From NCBI RefSeq assembly GCF_900220985.1, contig NZ_OCPC01000001.1, positions 722,836 through 786,835 on the forward strand: a DNA stretch of 64,000 bases. Direction: 5' to 3'. Under the pieces are notes generated by a model. That model saw nothing but the letters and a program-made list of their open reading frames with translations. It did no database searches and was not told the origin of the DNA. Positions 25,984 to 34,150 of the stretch are shown one piece after another. Made by a program: the position numbers and the translations under genes. This stretch comes from Parahoeflea halophila (GTDB lineage Bacteria; Pseudomonadota; Alphaproteobacteria; Rhizobiales; Rhizobiaceae). Each line of letters starts with the position of its first letter. The stretch's first letter is position 1.

Positions 25984-26628
25984 GTGATTCACCATTCCGC
26001 CGCCGTCACCGTTCCCGGCATCACTGCCGGCACGCGCAAGCATCCCGAAAAGCTTTCGGAGCTTCTTGAACGCCTGGCGCGGGATGCCGGTGAACGTGTC
26101 AGCATGCGCGAAATCGCCAATGCGCTCGATGACCGTTCTTTCGGCGCATTTCTCCTGGTGTTTGCGCTCCCCAATCTCATTCCGCTGCCACCCGGCGCCA
26201 CCATGGTGCTCGGCCTGCCGATGGTGTTCGTCGCGTGGCAGATGGTGATCGGCTACCAGAAGGTCTGGCTGCCCCGCGCCCTCGCCAACTACACGATTGA
26301 CCGCGCCACCTTCCAGCGCATGGTGACCCGGGTTTCTCCCTGGTTGCGCAGCGCCGAAAACTGGGTGCGGCCACGCAACTGGCCTCTGGGTGGACCAATC
26401 CGCGAGCGGTTGTTCGGGATCTTTGCCCTGCTCTTGGGTATTACCTGTGTCCTGCCGATCCCCTTCGGCAACTGGCTGCCGGCCTTTGCCGTCGCCATTC
26501 TCGGCGTCGCCCACACCGAGCGCGACGGCAATTGCCTGGCTCTCGGCGCTCTGGCCGGCGTGGTTTCCTTCGCCGTCGCCGGTTTCGTGGTCACAGCCAC
26601 GGGCGCATTCCTGATGCACATTTTCTGA
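25984..26628 (+). CDS. ExoD-family exopolysaccharide-related membrane protein
   Basis: A protein of about 214 residues from a GTG start at 25984. The N-terminal soluble segment (EKLSELLERLARDAGERVSMREIANALDDRSFGAFLLVFALPNLIPLPPG) is the ExoD signature. It is followed by about four membrane helices. ExoD in Sinorhizobium affects exopolysaccharide production and alkali tolerance; the biochemical role is unknown. It stands alone, unlinked to the methyl-transfer genes around it. Confidence 0.87.
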   Translation: MIHHSAAVTVPGITAGTRKHPEKLSELLERLARDAGERVSMREIANALDDRSFGAFLLVFALPNLIPLPPGATMVLGLPMVFVAWQMVIGYQKVWLPRALANYTIDRATFQRMVTRVSPWLRSAENWVRPRNWPLGGPIRERLFGIFALLLGITCVLPIPFGNWLPAFAVAILGVAHTERDGNCLALGALAGVVSFAVAGFVVTATGAFLMHIF

Positions 26629-26756
26629 TCCGGAAGAACCTGCCGCCGTTCGCCCGGTAAGATCGCTATCCTGATCGCATCGTGTTCGTCGCTGATGCAT
26701 GTCGCGTTCAAATGGATTCACCTGAACGATAACGTACATGCATCGTTTCACAGCGT

Positions 26757-26798
26757 TACAGCGACCTTTGCGCATCCGATTGGATGGGCGGCGCTGTA
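26757..26798. repeat. rhizobial-type palindromic hairpin element
   Basis: TACAGCG at 26757 pairs with CGCTGTA at 26792, and an inner GCGCATCC pairs with GGATGGGC, giving a bulged hairpin. It resembles a dispersed repeat I know from Rhizobiaceae intergenic DNA (ttacagcgtcctttgcgcg and its partner). No U tract follows, so it is not a normal terminator. It lies between the ExoD-family and formyltransferase genes. Confidence 0.6.
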
Positions 26799-26853
26799 GC
26801 CGGATCTTAACCCCGGCCGGGCTATGCTGTGAGCTCAGCAGGGTGGGATCATC

Positions 26854-27624
26854 ATGACAAGTCAGAACAAGATCATCGTTATCACGGCAGGCGGAAGCTA
26901 TGCCTGGGTCATCGTCAACGCCCTGGCGAACCGCTTCGACAACCTCGAAGTCTTGCTGGAACAGCCTGAATCCAAAAGTCTCTTTCTAAGGCGCCGGGCG
27001 CGCCGGGTCGGATGGTTCCAAACCGCAGGCCAGTTCGGAACCATGGTGATTTCCCGCTTTGGCAAGCGTTTCGCACAAAGGCGAAGCAACGAGATCATCA
27101 CCACCAGCGGCGCTCAGCCCGAACTCTTGCCCGAAATCCCGGTCACCCGCGTCTCTTCCGCCAACGGACGCGACTGCCTGGAACTGATCGCAGCAAGACA
27201 ACCTGATCTCGTCTTCCTGGCCGGATGCCGGATGCTGTCGAAAGCGACGCTTGCGGCTATCCCCTGCCCGGTGATCAACTACCACTCCGGCATCAATCCG
27301 AAGTACCGCGGACTTGCTGGCGGCTGGTGGGCCCGTGCCACCGGCGACCACGAGAATTACGGCACCACCGTGCATCTGGTCGATGCCGGCGTTGACACCG
27401 GCGGCACCCTTTACCAGGCCTTCATGAAGCCCGATCCACGCGAGACCCTGCTGACCGATTCGCTCGCCATGGCCGCTGGCTCGCGCGACATCGCCGTGCG
27501 CGCGGTCGTGGACGCCTTGAGCGGCAATCTGCAAACCCGGCCCAGCAATCTGCCATCGGTACAGCGCTTTCACCCCCCGATCTGGACCTATCTCATCACC
27601 GGGTTGTTCAAGCGCGTCTGGTAG
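26854..27624 (+). CDS. formyltransferase-family protein
   Basis: A 256-residue protein. After an N-terminal Rossmann segment (IIVITAGGSYAWVIVNALA) it shows the core of the formyl-transferase family: QPDLVFLAGCRMLS, INYHSGINPKYRGLAGGWWA (the family's H-S-x-L-P-x-x-R-G region) and GTTVHLVDAGVDTGGTLYQ with the catalytic-type Asp. Members transfer a formyl group from 10-formyl-THF to an amine on a nucleotide, sugar or amino acid. The substrate is unknown. The folate link fits the C1 theme, but the gene is separated from the next operon by 140 bases. Confidence 0.85.
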   Translation: MTSQNKIIVITAGGSYAWVIVNALANRFDNLEVLLEQPESKSLFLRRRARRVGWFQTAGQFGTMVISRFGKRFAQRRSNEIITTSGAQPELLPEIPVTRVSSANGRDCLELIAARQPDLVFLAGCRMLSKATLAAIPCPVINYHSGINPKYRGLAGGWWARATGDHENYGTTVHLVDAGVDTGGTLYQAFMKPDPRETLLTDSLAMAAGSRDIAVRAVVDALSGNLQTRPSNLPSVQRFHPPIWTYLITGLFKRVW

Positions 27625-27766
27625 TCATCGGCCCGAGCGGTTTGACCCGCGGCCCCATCCAAAATATCCCCCGTATCATGCAGGTCGTTTTTGACGTGCC
27701 GCGCGTCGTCGTGAGCGAAGCTGTCAGAAATTCCCATGCGCATTGTAACTGTCAAGGAGACCTCAA

Positions 27767-28072
27767 ATGGCCAACCGAATCGTCGTCTACTGGCGCGACA
27801 TTCCCGCCCAGGTGATCATCAAGAAGGGACGCGCGACCGCCAAGCGGGAGCTGTCGCTTCGATTCACCGAAGCGATCGACATGTGCGCCATGCGGACCGG
27901 CGCTGCCGAGACCGACGATTACCTGGCCGAATGGCGGCGGGCGGATCCGGTTGAAGTCTCCGATGATCTGGAAGCCGAAGCCGACAAGGCGACGGCGGAG
28001 CTTGAAGCAGCCTACGACAAGGAGCGTCTGGTCGCCCTGGTCAAGGGCGGAGGCAGGGAGAGCCATGGCTGA
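27767..28072 (+). CDS. PF13769-type (so-called virulence factor) small protein
   Basis: A 101-residue soluble protein starting MANRIVVYWRDIPAQVIIKKGR, the hallmark of PF13769. The rest is charged and helical. The family's name is historical and says nothing on function. Here its stop overlaps the start of the MetV-like gene by eight bases, and that gene in turn overlaps the MetF-like gene, so it is co-translated with a methylene-THF reductase. A role in assembling or regulating that enzyme is the simplest inference. An AGGAG site precedes the ATG. Confidence 0.82.
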   Translation: MANRIVVYWRDIPAQVIIKKGRATAKRELSLRFTEAIDMCAMRTGAAETDDYLAEWRRADPVEVSDDLEAEADKATAELEAAYDKERLVALVKGGGRESHG

Positions 28073-28655
28073 CCAACCGACGACACCGACCCAGGCAAGC
28101 CTGAACAAGAAGGCCGTGCAGAAGACGTCCTACAAGCCGTCGGGCGTCTCGGCGACCGGCCGCAAGGCCCGAAGCTTTGCCATCCGGTTGTGGTCGGTGC
28201 GTCACGCCAGGGCGCTGGAATGGTTCTACGCCCATTTTGCCGAGATGTTTCTCAGGCTGCATCCATTGTGGAAGGCGATCGGCTACGAACGCGCCGAAGG
28301 GCCGATCAAGTTCATCGAGAAGCACACCAAGGGGTTCCTTTTCGATTGCCGCATGTGCGGTCAGTGCGCCCTGTCTTCAACCGGCATGTCCTGCCCGATG
28401 AATTGCCCCAAGCAGCTGCGCAACGGTCCCTGCGGCGGGGTCCGTGCCAACGGCCATTGCGAGGTCGAGCCCGACATGCCCTGTGTCTGGGTCCAGGCCT
28501 GGTCCGGTGCCCAGAAGATGAACGGCCGCGACAATATTCTCGCGGTGCAGAAACCGGTCGATCAGTCGCTGCGCGAGACCTCCTCCTGGCTCCGCGTCAC
28601 GGCTGCCGCCGCAGCCGAACGCGAAGCGGCTATTTCCCAGGGTGCCGCGCAATGA
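28065..28655 (+). CDS. MetV-like Fe-S/zinc subunit of methylene-THF reductase (MTHFR_C family)
   Basis: A 196-residue protein with eight Cys in residues 95-140: C95, C98, C101, C110, C114, C123, C132 and C140. The motifs are CRMCGQC, SCPMNCPK, NGPCGG and HCE. This is the MTHFR C-terminal family (PF12225), equal to MetV of acetogens, a small partner of MetF that binds metal or an Fe-S cluster. The N-terminal 60 residues are basic. It overlaps the PF13769 gene upstream and the MetF gene downstream (ATGA). It probably feeds electrons to MetF from a donor other than NADH. Confidence 0.87.
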   Translation: MADQPTTPTQASLNKKAVQKTSYKPSGVSATGRKARSFAIRLWSVRHARALEWFYAHFAEMFLRLHPLWKAIGYERAEGPIKFIEKHTKGFLFDCRMCGQCALSSTGMSCPMNCPKQLRNGPCGGVRANGHCEVEPDMPCVWVQAWSGAQKMNGRDNILAVQKPVDQSLRETSSWLRVTAAAAAEREAAISQGAAQ

Positions 28656-29752
28656 CCCAGCCCGATACCAATCCGCATGACCCCAGCGCCCTGCTGGAGC
28701 CGTTGCCCGGCCATTCTTCGCTTGGGCGGCTCGAGCGCATCCTGCGCCGCGGCGAATTCGCCGTCACCGCGGAACTTAACCCGCCCGACAGCGCCAATCC
28801 GCACGATGTCTATGAGCGCGCGGCGATCTTTGACGGCTGGGTCGACGGCATCAACGCGGTCGACGCATCCGGCGCCAATGCGCATATGTCATCGGTGGGA
28901 ATTTGCGCACTGCTCACGCGCATGGGTTACGCCCCGATCCTGCAGATCTCCTGCCGTGACAAGAACCGCATTGCCATTCAGGGCGATGTGCTCGGTGCGT
29001 CGGCAATGGGGGTGCAGAACATCCTGTGCCTGACCGGTGACGGTGTGCAGGCCGGTGACCAGCCCGGCGCCAAACCGGTGTTCGATCTCGACTGCATGTC
29101 GTTGCTCGAAACCATCCGCATCATGCGCGACAATTCCAAGTTCCTTTCCGGCCGCAAGCTCACCAGCCCGCCAACCGTATTCCTCGGAGCCGCGATCAAC
29201 CCCTTCGCCCCGCCGCATGATTTCCGTCCGCACCGGCTCGCCAAGAAGATCGCCGCCGGAGCCCAGTTCGTCCAGAGCCAGTATTGCTACGACGTACCGA
29301 TGTTCAGGAAATACATGCAGCAGGTCCGCGACATGGGGCTCGACAAGGAGTGCTTCATCATGTGCGGCGTCGGCCCGCTGGCCTCGGCGAAGACCGCGAA
29401 ATGGATGCGCTCCAATGTGCCCGGCGTGCACATTCCCGACGACGTCATCAAGCGCCTGGAAGGCGCAGCGGACCAGAAACAGGAAGGCAAGCGCCTGTGC
29501 ATCGACATCATCAACGAGGTCAAGGAAATCGAAGGCGTTTCGGGCATCCACGTCATGGCGTACCGGCAGGAAGAGTTTGTCGCAGAAATCGTGCATGAAT
29601 CCGGCGTCCTCAAGGGCCGCAGGCCCTGGCGGAAGGAACCCAATCCCGTCGATCAGCTGGTGGCCGAGCGCCTCGAGGAAATTCTCGAAAAGCCAAAGCA
29701 CCTGTTGCATGAAATGGCCGGCGCAGCCGGCGACAGCGACACACAGGAATGA
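28652..29752 (+). CDS. metF: MetF-like methylenetetrahydrofolate reductase
   Basis: A 366-residue TIM-barrel flavoprotein of the MTHFR family. It has an early FAVTAELNPPDSANP, the block IQGDVLGASAMGVQNILCLTGDG near residues 108-130, a middle FLGAAINPFAPP and AQFVQSQYCYDVPMFRKYM. It reduces 5,10-methylene-THF to 5-methyl-THF, the donor for the methyltransferase encoded next. It is longer than E. coli MetF and, with the MetV-like subunit, resembles the acetogen-type MetVF pair. The C-terminus adds about 60 helical residues. It overlaps the MetV gene by four bases. Confidence 0.92.
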   Translation: MTQPDTNPHDPSALLEPLPGHSSLGRLERILRRGEFAVTAELNPPDSANPHDVYERAAIFDGWVDGINAVDASGANAHMSSVGICALLTRMGYAPILQISCRDKNRIAIQGDVLGASAMGVQNILCLTGDGVQAGDQPGAKPVFDLDCMSLLETIRIMRDNSKFLSGRKLTSPPTVFLGAAINPFAPPHDFRPHRLAKKIAAGAQFVQSQYCYDVPMFRKYMQQVRDMGLDKECFIMCGVGPLASAKTAKWMRSNVPGVHIPDDVIKRLEGAADQKQEGKRLCIDIINEVKEIEGVSGIHVMAYRQEEFVAEIVHESGVLKGRRPWRKEPNPVDQLVAERLEEILEKPKHLLHEMAGAAGDSDTQE

Positions 29753-29792
29753 GCTTCGAGACTTGCACTCGCCGCCAAATCTCTATAACGAT

Positions 29793-29808
29793 ATAAGCAA
29801 ATCTTTAT
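29793..29808. promoter_or_regulatory. second SahR/SamR-like operator candidate
   Basis: ATAAGCAAATCTTTAT has the right half and the outer left ATAA identical to the perfect palindrome at 20458. It lies 22 bases before the start codon of the methyl-THF methyltransferase gene, a very similar distance. This suggests joint control of the two methionine synthase parts. Confidence 0.55.
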
Positions 29809-29829
29809 GTCTTCACCGAAGGACCGAAC

Positions 29830-30798
29830 ATGACCCGTACCATCGTCGCCTCCGCCACCAAAGAAGTGATCATCGGCTTTGATCAGCCTTTCTGCGTGAT
29901 CGGCGAACGCATCAACCCGACAGGACGCAAGAAACTCGCCGCCGAGATGATCGAGGGCAATTTCGAGACCGTGCGGAAGGATGCGCTGGAACAGGTCGCC
30001 GCCGGCGCCACCATGCTTGATGTCAATGCCGGCGTCACCTCGGTCAATCCCAACGAGACCGAACCCGGCCTGCTGGTCCAGACCATGGAGATCGTCCAGA
30101 GCCTGGTCGATGTGCCCTTGTCCATCGACAGCTCGGTGACCGCCGCCATCGAAGCAGCGCTCAAGGTCGCCAAGGGCCGCCCGCTGGTCAATTCGGTCAC
30201 CGGCGAAATGGAAAAGCTCGAGGCAATTCTGCCGCTGTGCAAGAAATACGATGTGCCGGTGGTGGCGATCTCCAACGACGAGACCGGCATTTCCGAAGAT
30301 CCCGACGTGCGCTTTGCCGTCGCCAAGAAGATCGTCGAGCACGCCGCCGATTACGGCATCAAGCCGCATGACATCGTGGTCGATCCGCTGGTCATGCCGA
30401 TCGGCGCCATGGGCACCGCCGGACAGCAGGTCTTTGCGCTTTTGCACCGGCTTCGCAACGAGCTCAAGGTCAACACCACCTGCGGCCTCTCCAACATCTC
30501 CTTTGGCCTGCCCCACCGCCACGGCATCAATGCCGGCTTCATCCCGATGGTGATCGGCGCCGGCATGACCTCGGCGATCATGAACCCCTGCCGTCCGCAG
30601 GAAATGGAAGCCGTGCGCGCCGCCAATGTGCTCAAGGGCAACGACCCCAACTGCATGACCTGGATCAAGACCTACAAGGACTACCAGCCGCACGCGGCCG
30701 GGTCTGCGCCCGCCGCCCAATCCACCGCCTCCTCGGGCGAAGGCAGCAGCGGCGGCCGGCGCCGCGGCGGACGCGCAGCCCGCGCCGGCGGGGCATAA
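29830..30798 (+). CDS. methyl-THF:corrinoid methyltransferase (pterin-binding domain of split MetH)
   Basis: A 322-residue pterin-binding TIM barrel, equal to the folate domain of MetH or to acetogen AcsE. Conserved blocks are IGERINPTGRKKLAAE near residues 24-39, GATMLDVNAGV, PLSIDSSV, PLVNSVTGE, VVDPLVMPIG and TTCGLSNISFGLPHR. It moves the methyl group of 5-methyl-THF to the Co(I) corrinoid protein. The last 15-20 residues are GGRRRGGRAARAGGA, an Arg/Gly tail outside the conserved barrel. It follows the MetF gene by 77 bases and precedes the RACE gene by seven. Confidence 0.93.
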   Translation: MTRTIVASATKEVIIGFDQPFCVIGERINPTGRKKLAAEMIEGNFETVRKDALEQVAAGATMLDVNAGVTSVNPNETEPGLLVQTMEIVQSLVDVPLSIDSSVTAAIEAALKVAKGRPLVNSVTGEMEKLEAILPLCKKYDVPVVAISNDETGISEDPDVRFAVAKKIVEHAADYGIKPHDIVVDPLVMPIGAMGTAGQQVFALLHRLRNELKVNTTCGLSNISFGLPHRHGINAGFIPMVIGAGMTSAIMNPCRPQEMEAVRAANVLKGNDPNCMTWIKTYKDYQPHAAGSAPAAQSTASSGEGSSGGRRRGGRAARAGGA

Positions 30799-30805
30799 CC
30801 CACCC

Positions 30806-32845
30806 ATGACCGACCACCTCGTCCTGTTCATGCCCTCAGGGAAGCGCGGCCGCTTTCCCACCGACACGCCTGTCCTCGAAGCCGCCCGGCAACTGGGCGT
30901 GCATGTGGAAAGCGTCTGCGGTGGCCGGGGCATCTGCGGACGCTGCCAGGTCGATGTTCAGGAAGGCGTGTTTGCCAAGCACGGCATCACCTCGTCGAAT
31001 GAACACATCTCGCCATTTGGCGGCAACGAAACGCGCTACGCTGAAAAGCGCGATCTCAAACCCGGTCGCAGATTGTCCTGCTCGGCCAGGATCCTCGGCG
31101 ATCTCGTTATCGACATCCCGCAGGATGCAGTGGTCAATGCTCAGGTCGTGCGCAAGGATTCCGATGGCCGCTTCATCGAGCGCAATCCGGCCATGCAAAT
31201 GTGTTACGTCGAGGTCGAGGAACCCGACATGCACAAGCCGCTCGGTGATCTCGACCGCCTGTTGGCAGCCATCGAGGCGGACTGGGGTTTCAAGAACCTG
31301 ACAATTGACACCTATCTGCTGGCAGAGGTGCAGAAGATCCTGCGCGCGGGCGAGTGGAAGGTCACCGCCGCCGTGCACGAACCGCGCGAGGGAGGGCCGG
31401 CGACGCTGGTTGCGCTCTATCCCGGCCTCAAGAACGAGGCTTACGGAATTGCTTGCGACATAGGCTCTACCACCATCGCCATGCATCTGTCTTCGCTGCT
31501 GTCGGGCCGCACTCTGGCCTCCTCCGGCACGTCGAACCCGCAGATCCGCTTCGGCGAGGATCTGATGAGCCGCGTCTCCTACGTGATGATGAACCCGGAA
31601 GGCCGCGAGGGCATGACCAGGGCCGTGCGCGAAGCCATCAACGGGCTGATCGACAAGGTCTGCGCCCAGGGCGAGATCGAGCGCAGCGACATCCTCGACG
31701 CCGTCTTCGTCGGCAACCCGATCATGCACCACCTGTTTCTCGGCATCGATCCGACCGAACTCGGCGGCGCACCCTTCGCGCTGGCCGTCTCCGGCGCGGT
31801 CAATGTCAAATCGTCCGAAATCGATCTTCCGCTCAACCCAGGCGCCCGCGTCTACATGCTGCCCTGCATTGCCGGCCATGTCGGTGCCGATGCCGCCGCC
31901 GCCACGCTCACCGAAGGCCCGCACCGCCAGGACGAGATGATGCTCCTGGTCGATGTCGGCACCAATGCCGAAATCGTGCTCGGCAACAAGGCGCGCACCG
32001 TGGCAGCCTCCTCGCCCACAGGCCCGGCCTTCGAGGGAGCCGAGATTTCCTGCGGCCAGCGCGCAGCCCCCGGCGCCATCGAGCGCATCCGCATAGACCC
32101 CGAAACGCTTGAGCCGCGCTACCGCGTGATCGGCATCGAGCCCTGGTCCGATGAACCCGGTTTTGAGGACGCAGCAAAGAAGGTCGGCGTCACCGGCGTC
32201 TGCGGCTCCGGCATCATCGAGATCATCGCCGAGATGTATCTAGCCGGCATCATCACCGAGGACGGCGTCATCAATGGCGATCTGGCGGCCCGCAGCCCCC
32301 GCATCATCTCCAATGGCCGCACCTTCTCCTATCTGCTGCGCGATGGCGAACAGAAGCTGATGGTCAACCAGACCGATGTCCGCGCCATCCAGCTCGCCAA
32401 GGCGGCCCTTTATGCCGGGGTCAAGCTGCTGATGGACAAGCAGGGCATCGATCATGTCGACCGCATCGGCCTTGCCGGCGCCTTCGGTTCCTTCATCGAC
32501 CCCAAATATGCGCTCGTGCTCGGGCTCGTGCCCGATTGCGATCTGGAGAAGGTCAAGGCGGTGGGCAATGCCGCAGGCACCGGCGCCCGCATGGCGCTGC
32601 TCAACCGCGCGCACCGCCGCGAGATCGAGCAGACGGTGACCCGCATCGAGAAGATCGAAACCGCGCTGGAGCCGAAATTCCAGGAGCATTTCGTCAACGC
32701 CATGGCGTTTCCCAACAAGATCGATGCCTTCCCGAAGCTCACCGAAGTGGTCAAACTGCCCGAACGCTCCGCGAACACGAGCGCCACCGACAGCGTCGAG
32801 CCCGGCGCAGGACGGCGGCGCGGCGGACGGCGCAACCGGACTTAG
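30806..32845 (+). CDS. RACE-type reductive activator of corrinoid protein (2Fe-2S + ASKHA)
   Basis: A 679-residue RamA/RACE-like protein. The N-terminal plant-type 2Fe-2S domain has C38, C44, C47 and C92. A linker follows, then the ASKHA-fold ATPase domain with AYGIACDIGSTTIAMHL near residue 215 and LLVDVGTNAEIVLGN near 383 (DUF4445 region). These enzymes reduce inactive Co(II) to Co(I) using ATP, replacing the SAM-dependent reactivation domain of normal MetH. The C-terminal tail is GAGRRRGGRRNRT. It lies seven bases after the methyl-THF methyltransferase gene, so the two are co-transcribed. Confidence 0.93.
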   Translation: MTDHLVLFMPSGKRGRFPTDTPVLEAARQLGVHVESVCGGRGICGRCQVDVQEGVFAKHGITSSNEHISPFGGNETRYAEKRDLKPGRRLSCSARILGDLVIDIPQDAVVNAQVVRKDSDGRFIERNPAMQMCYVEVEEPDMHKPLGDLDRLLAAIEADWGFKNLTIDTYLLAEVQKILRAGEWKVTAAVHEPREGGPATLVALYPGLKNEAYGIACDIGSTTIAMHLSSLLSGRTLASSGTSNPQIRFGEDLMSRVSYVMMNPEGREGMTRAVREAINGLIDKVCAQGEIERSDILDAVFVGNPIMHHLFLGIDPTELGGAPFALAVSGAVNVKSSEIDLPLNPGARVYMLPCIAGHVGADAAAATLTEGPHRQDEMMLLVDVGTNAEIVLGNKARTVAASSPTGPAFEGAEISCGQRAAPGAIERIRIDPETLEPRYRVIGIEPWSDEPGFEDAAKKVGVTGVCGSGIIEIIAEMYLAGIITEDGVINGDLAARSPRIISNGRTFSYLLRDGEQKLMVNQTDVRAIQLAKAALYAGVKLLMDKQGIDHVDRIGLAGAFGSFIDPKYALVLGLVPDCDLEKVKAVGNAAGTGARMALLNRAHRREIEQTVTRIEKIETALEPKFQEHFVNAMAFPNKIDAFPKLTEVVKLPERSANTSATDSVEPGAGRRRGGRRNRT

Positions 32846-32952
32846 CCTGGCAGCACCAAACACCCAGGATATGCGACACGCATCCCGTTGAAGGTCACGG
32901 CGCGGCAACTTTCGCGCTTTACCCGAATCGAAGTTGCATCTAGGCGAGATCA

Positions 32953-34128
32953 GTGACTTACCTGACACGATCACCACTTTTTCTCGTTCTTGTGCTTTGG
33001 GGTGCCGGCCTCGGGGCCGCGGCGCAATTCGCCAGGATCGTGGTCATTTTCCCCGAGCTTCAGGCCCATTACGGGCAAACCGGCGCAGCCTCTGGCTACC
33101 TGGTGTCGCTGATCTCGTTTGTCGGCATGGTGCTGGGTCTCGTCGCAGGCGTCATCGCCATGCAAGTCGGATTGCGCAGGCTGCTGATCACGGGCCTCAC
33201 CCTTGGTGCGGTGATTTCCGGCTGGCAATCGACGATGCCCGGTTTCGAAGCCATGATGCTGAGCCGGCTCTTCGAAGGGCTGTCACACCTCGCCATCGTG
33301 GTTTCGGCGCCGACCCTGATTTCACAGTTTGCCACCCAGCGTCACCAGGGCGCAGCACTGACGCTGTGGGGAACTTTCTTCGGCGTGGCGTTTGCGGTGG
33401 TCGCGCTGTCGGCGCCTCCGCTGGTAGCAGCCCATGGTCTGGGTTCGCTGGCCTTCGTCCACGCACTCTACATGGCCGGTTTTGCGCTGCTGGCGAGCCT
33501 TGTTATCCCCACCCATGACCGCACCGCTGTCCCCGCCTGGCCCTCTCTGGGGGAGATTTTGCGGCGTCACCTCACTGTCTACGCGTCGCCCTTCATAGCC
33601 GCACCGGCTCTCGGTTGGCTGTTTTACACCCTGACATTCGTTTCGTTGTTGACAATCCTGCCCACGATGATCGATCCATCGCAGCGCGCCATGGTCACGG
33701 CCGCGATGCCGCTTGCCAGCATCGCCTCATCGCTGACGCTGGGAAACTGGCTGCTCCGCCACTTCAAGGCCATTCAGGTCATCATCATCGGGTTCTCTCT
33801 CGCCATCTGCCTGGCCCTGGCTCTGATCGCACTCGGCGTCAACGCATGGCTCGCAATCGCAATATTTGCAAGCCTCGGGCTGGTTCAGGGCGCCAGTTTC
33901 GCAGCTGTGCCGCAGCTCAATCCCGGTCTGCCCGAACGGACGCTTGCCAATGGCGGGCTGGCACAGATGGGCAATATCGGCAATGGCCTGGGCACCCCCA
34001 CCGCGCTTGCGATCCTGTCGCTGGGCAGCGGTGTTGGCCTTCCGCTGTTTCTCATACTCAGCTACGCCGCAGCCATCGCCACCCATCTTCTGCTCGGGCG
34101 CTTGAGAAAGGCCGGCATCCGCGCCTGA
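32953..34128 (+). CDS. MFS transporter
   Basis: A 391-residue major facilitator protein from a GTG start, with about 12 hydrophobic helices and an inside loop after helix 2 (VIAMQVGLRRLLITG). The N-terminal TYLTRSPLFLVLVLWGAGLGAAAQFARIVVIFPE is typical of small MFS exporters of the YbfB/CynX size range. The substrate is unknown. It lies 107 bases after the RACE gene in the same direction but shares no overlap. Confidence 0.85.
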   Translation: MTYLTRSPLFLVLVLWGAGLGAAAQFARIVVIFPELQAHYGQTGAASGYLVSLISFVGMVLGLVAGVIAMQVGLRRLLITGLTLGAVISGWQSTMPGFEAMMLSRLFEGLSHLAIVVSAPTLISQFATQRHQGAALTLWGTFFGVAFAVVALSAPPLVAAHGLGSLAFVHALYMAGFALLASLVIPTHDRTAVPAWPSLGEILRRHLTVYASPFIAAPALGWLFYTLTFVSLLTILPTMIDPSQRAMVTAAMPLASIASSLTLGNWLLRHFKAIQVIIIGFSLAICLALALIALGVNAWLAIAIFASLGLVQGASFAAVPQLNPGLPERTLANGGLAQMGNIGNGLGTPTALAILSLGSGVGLPLFLILSYAAAIATHLLLGRLRKAGIRA

Positions 34129-34150
34129 GGGATGCCGCCGGCCATCAATT

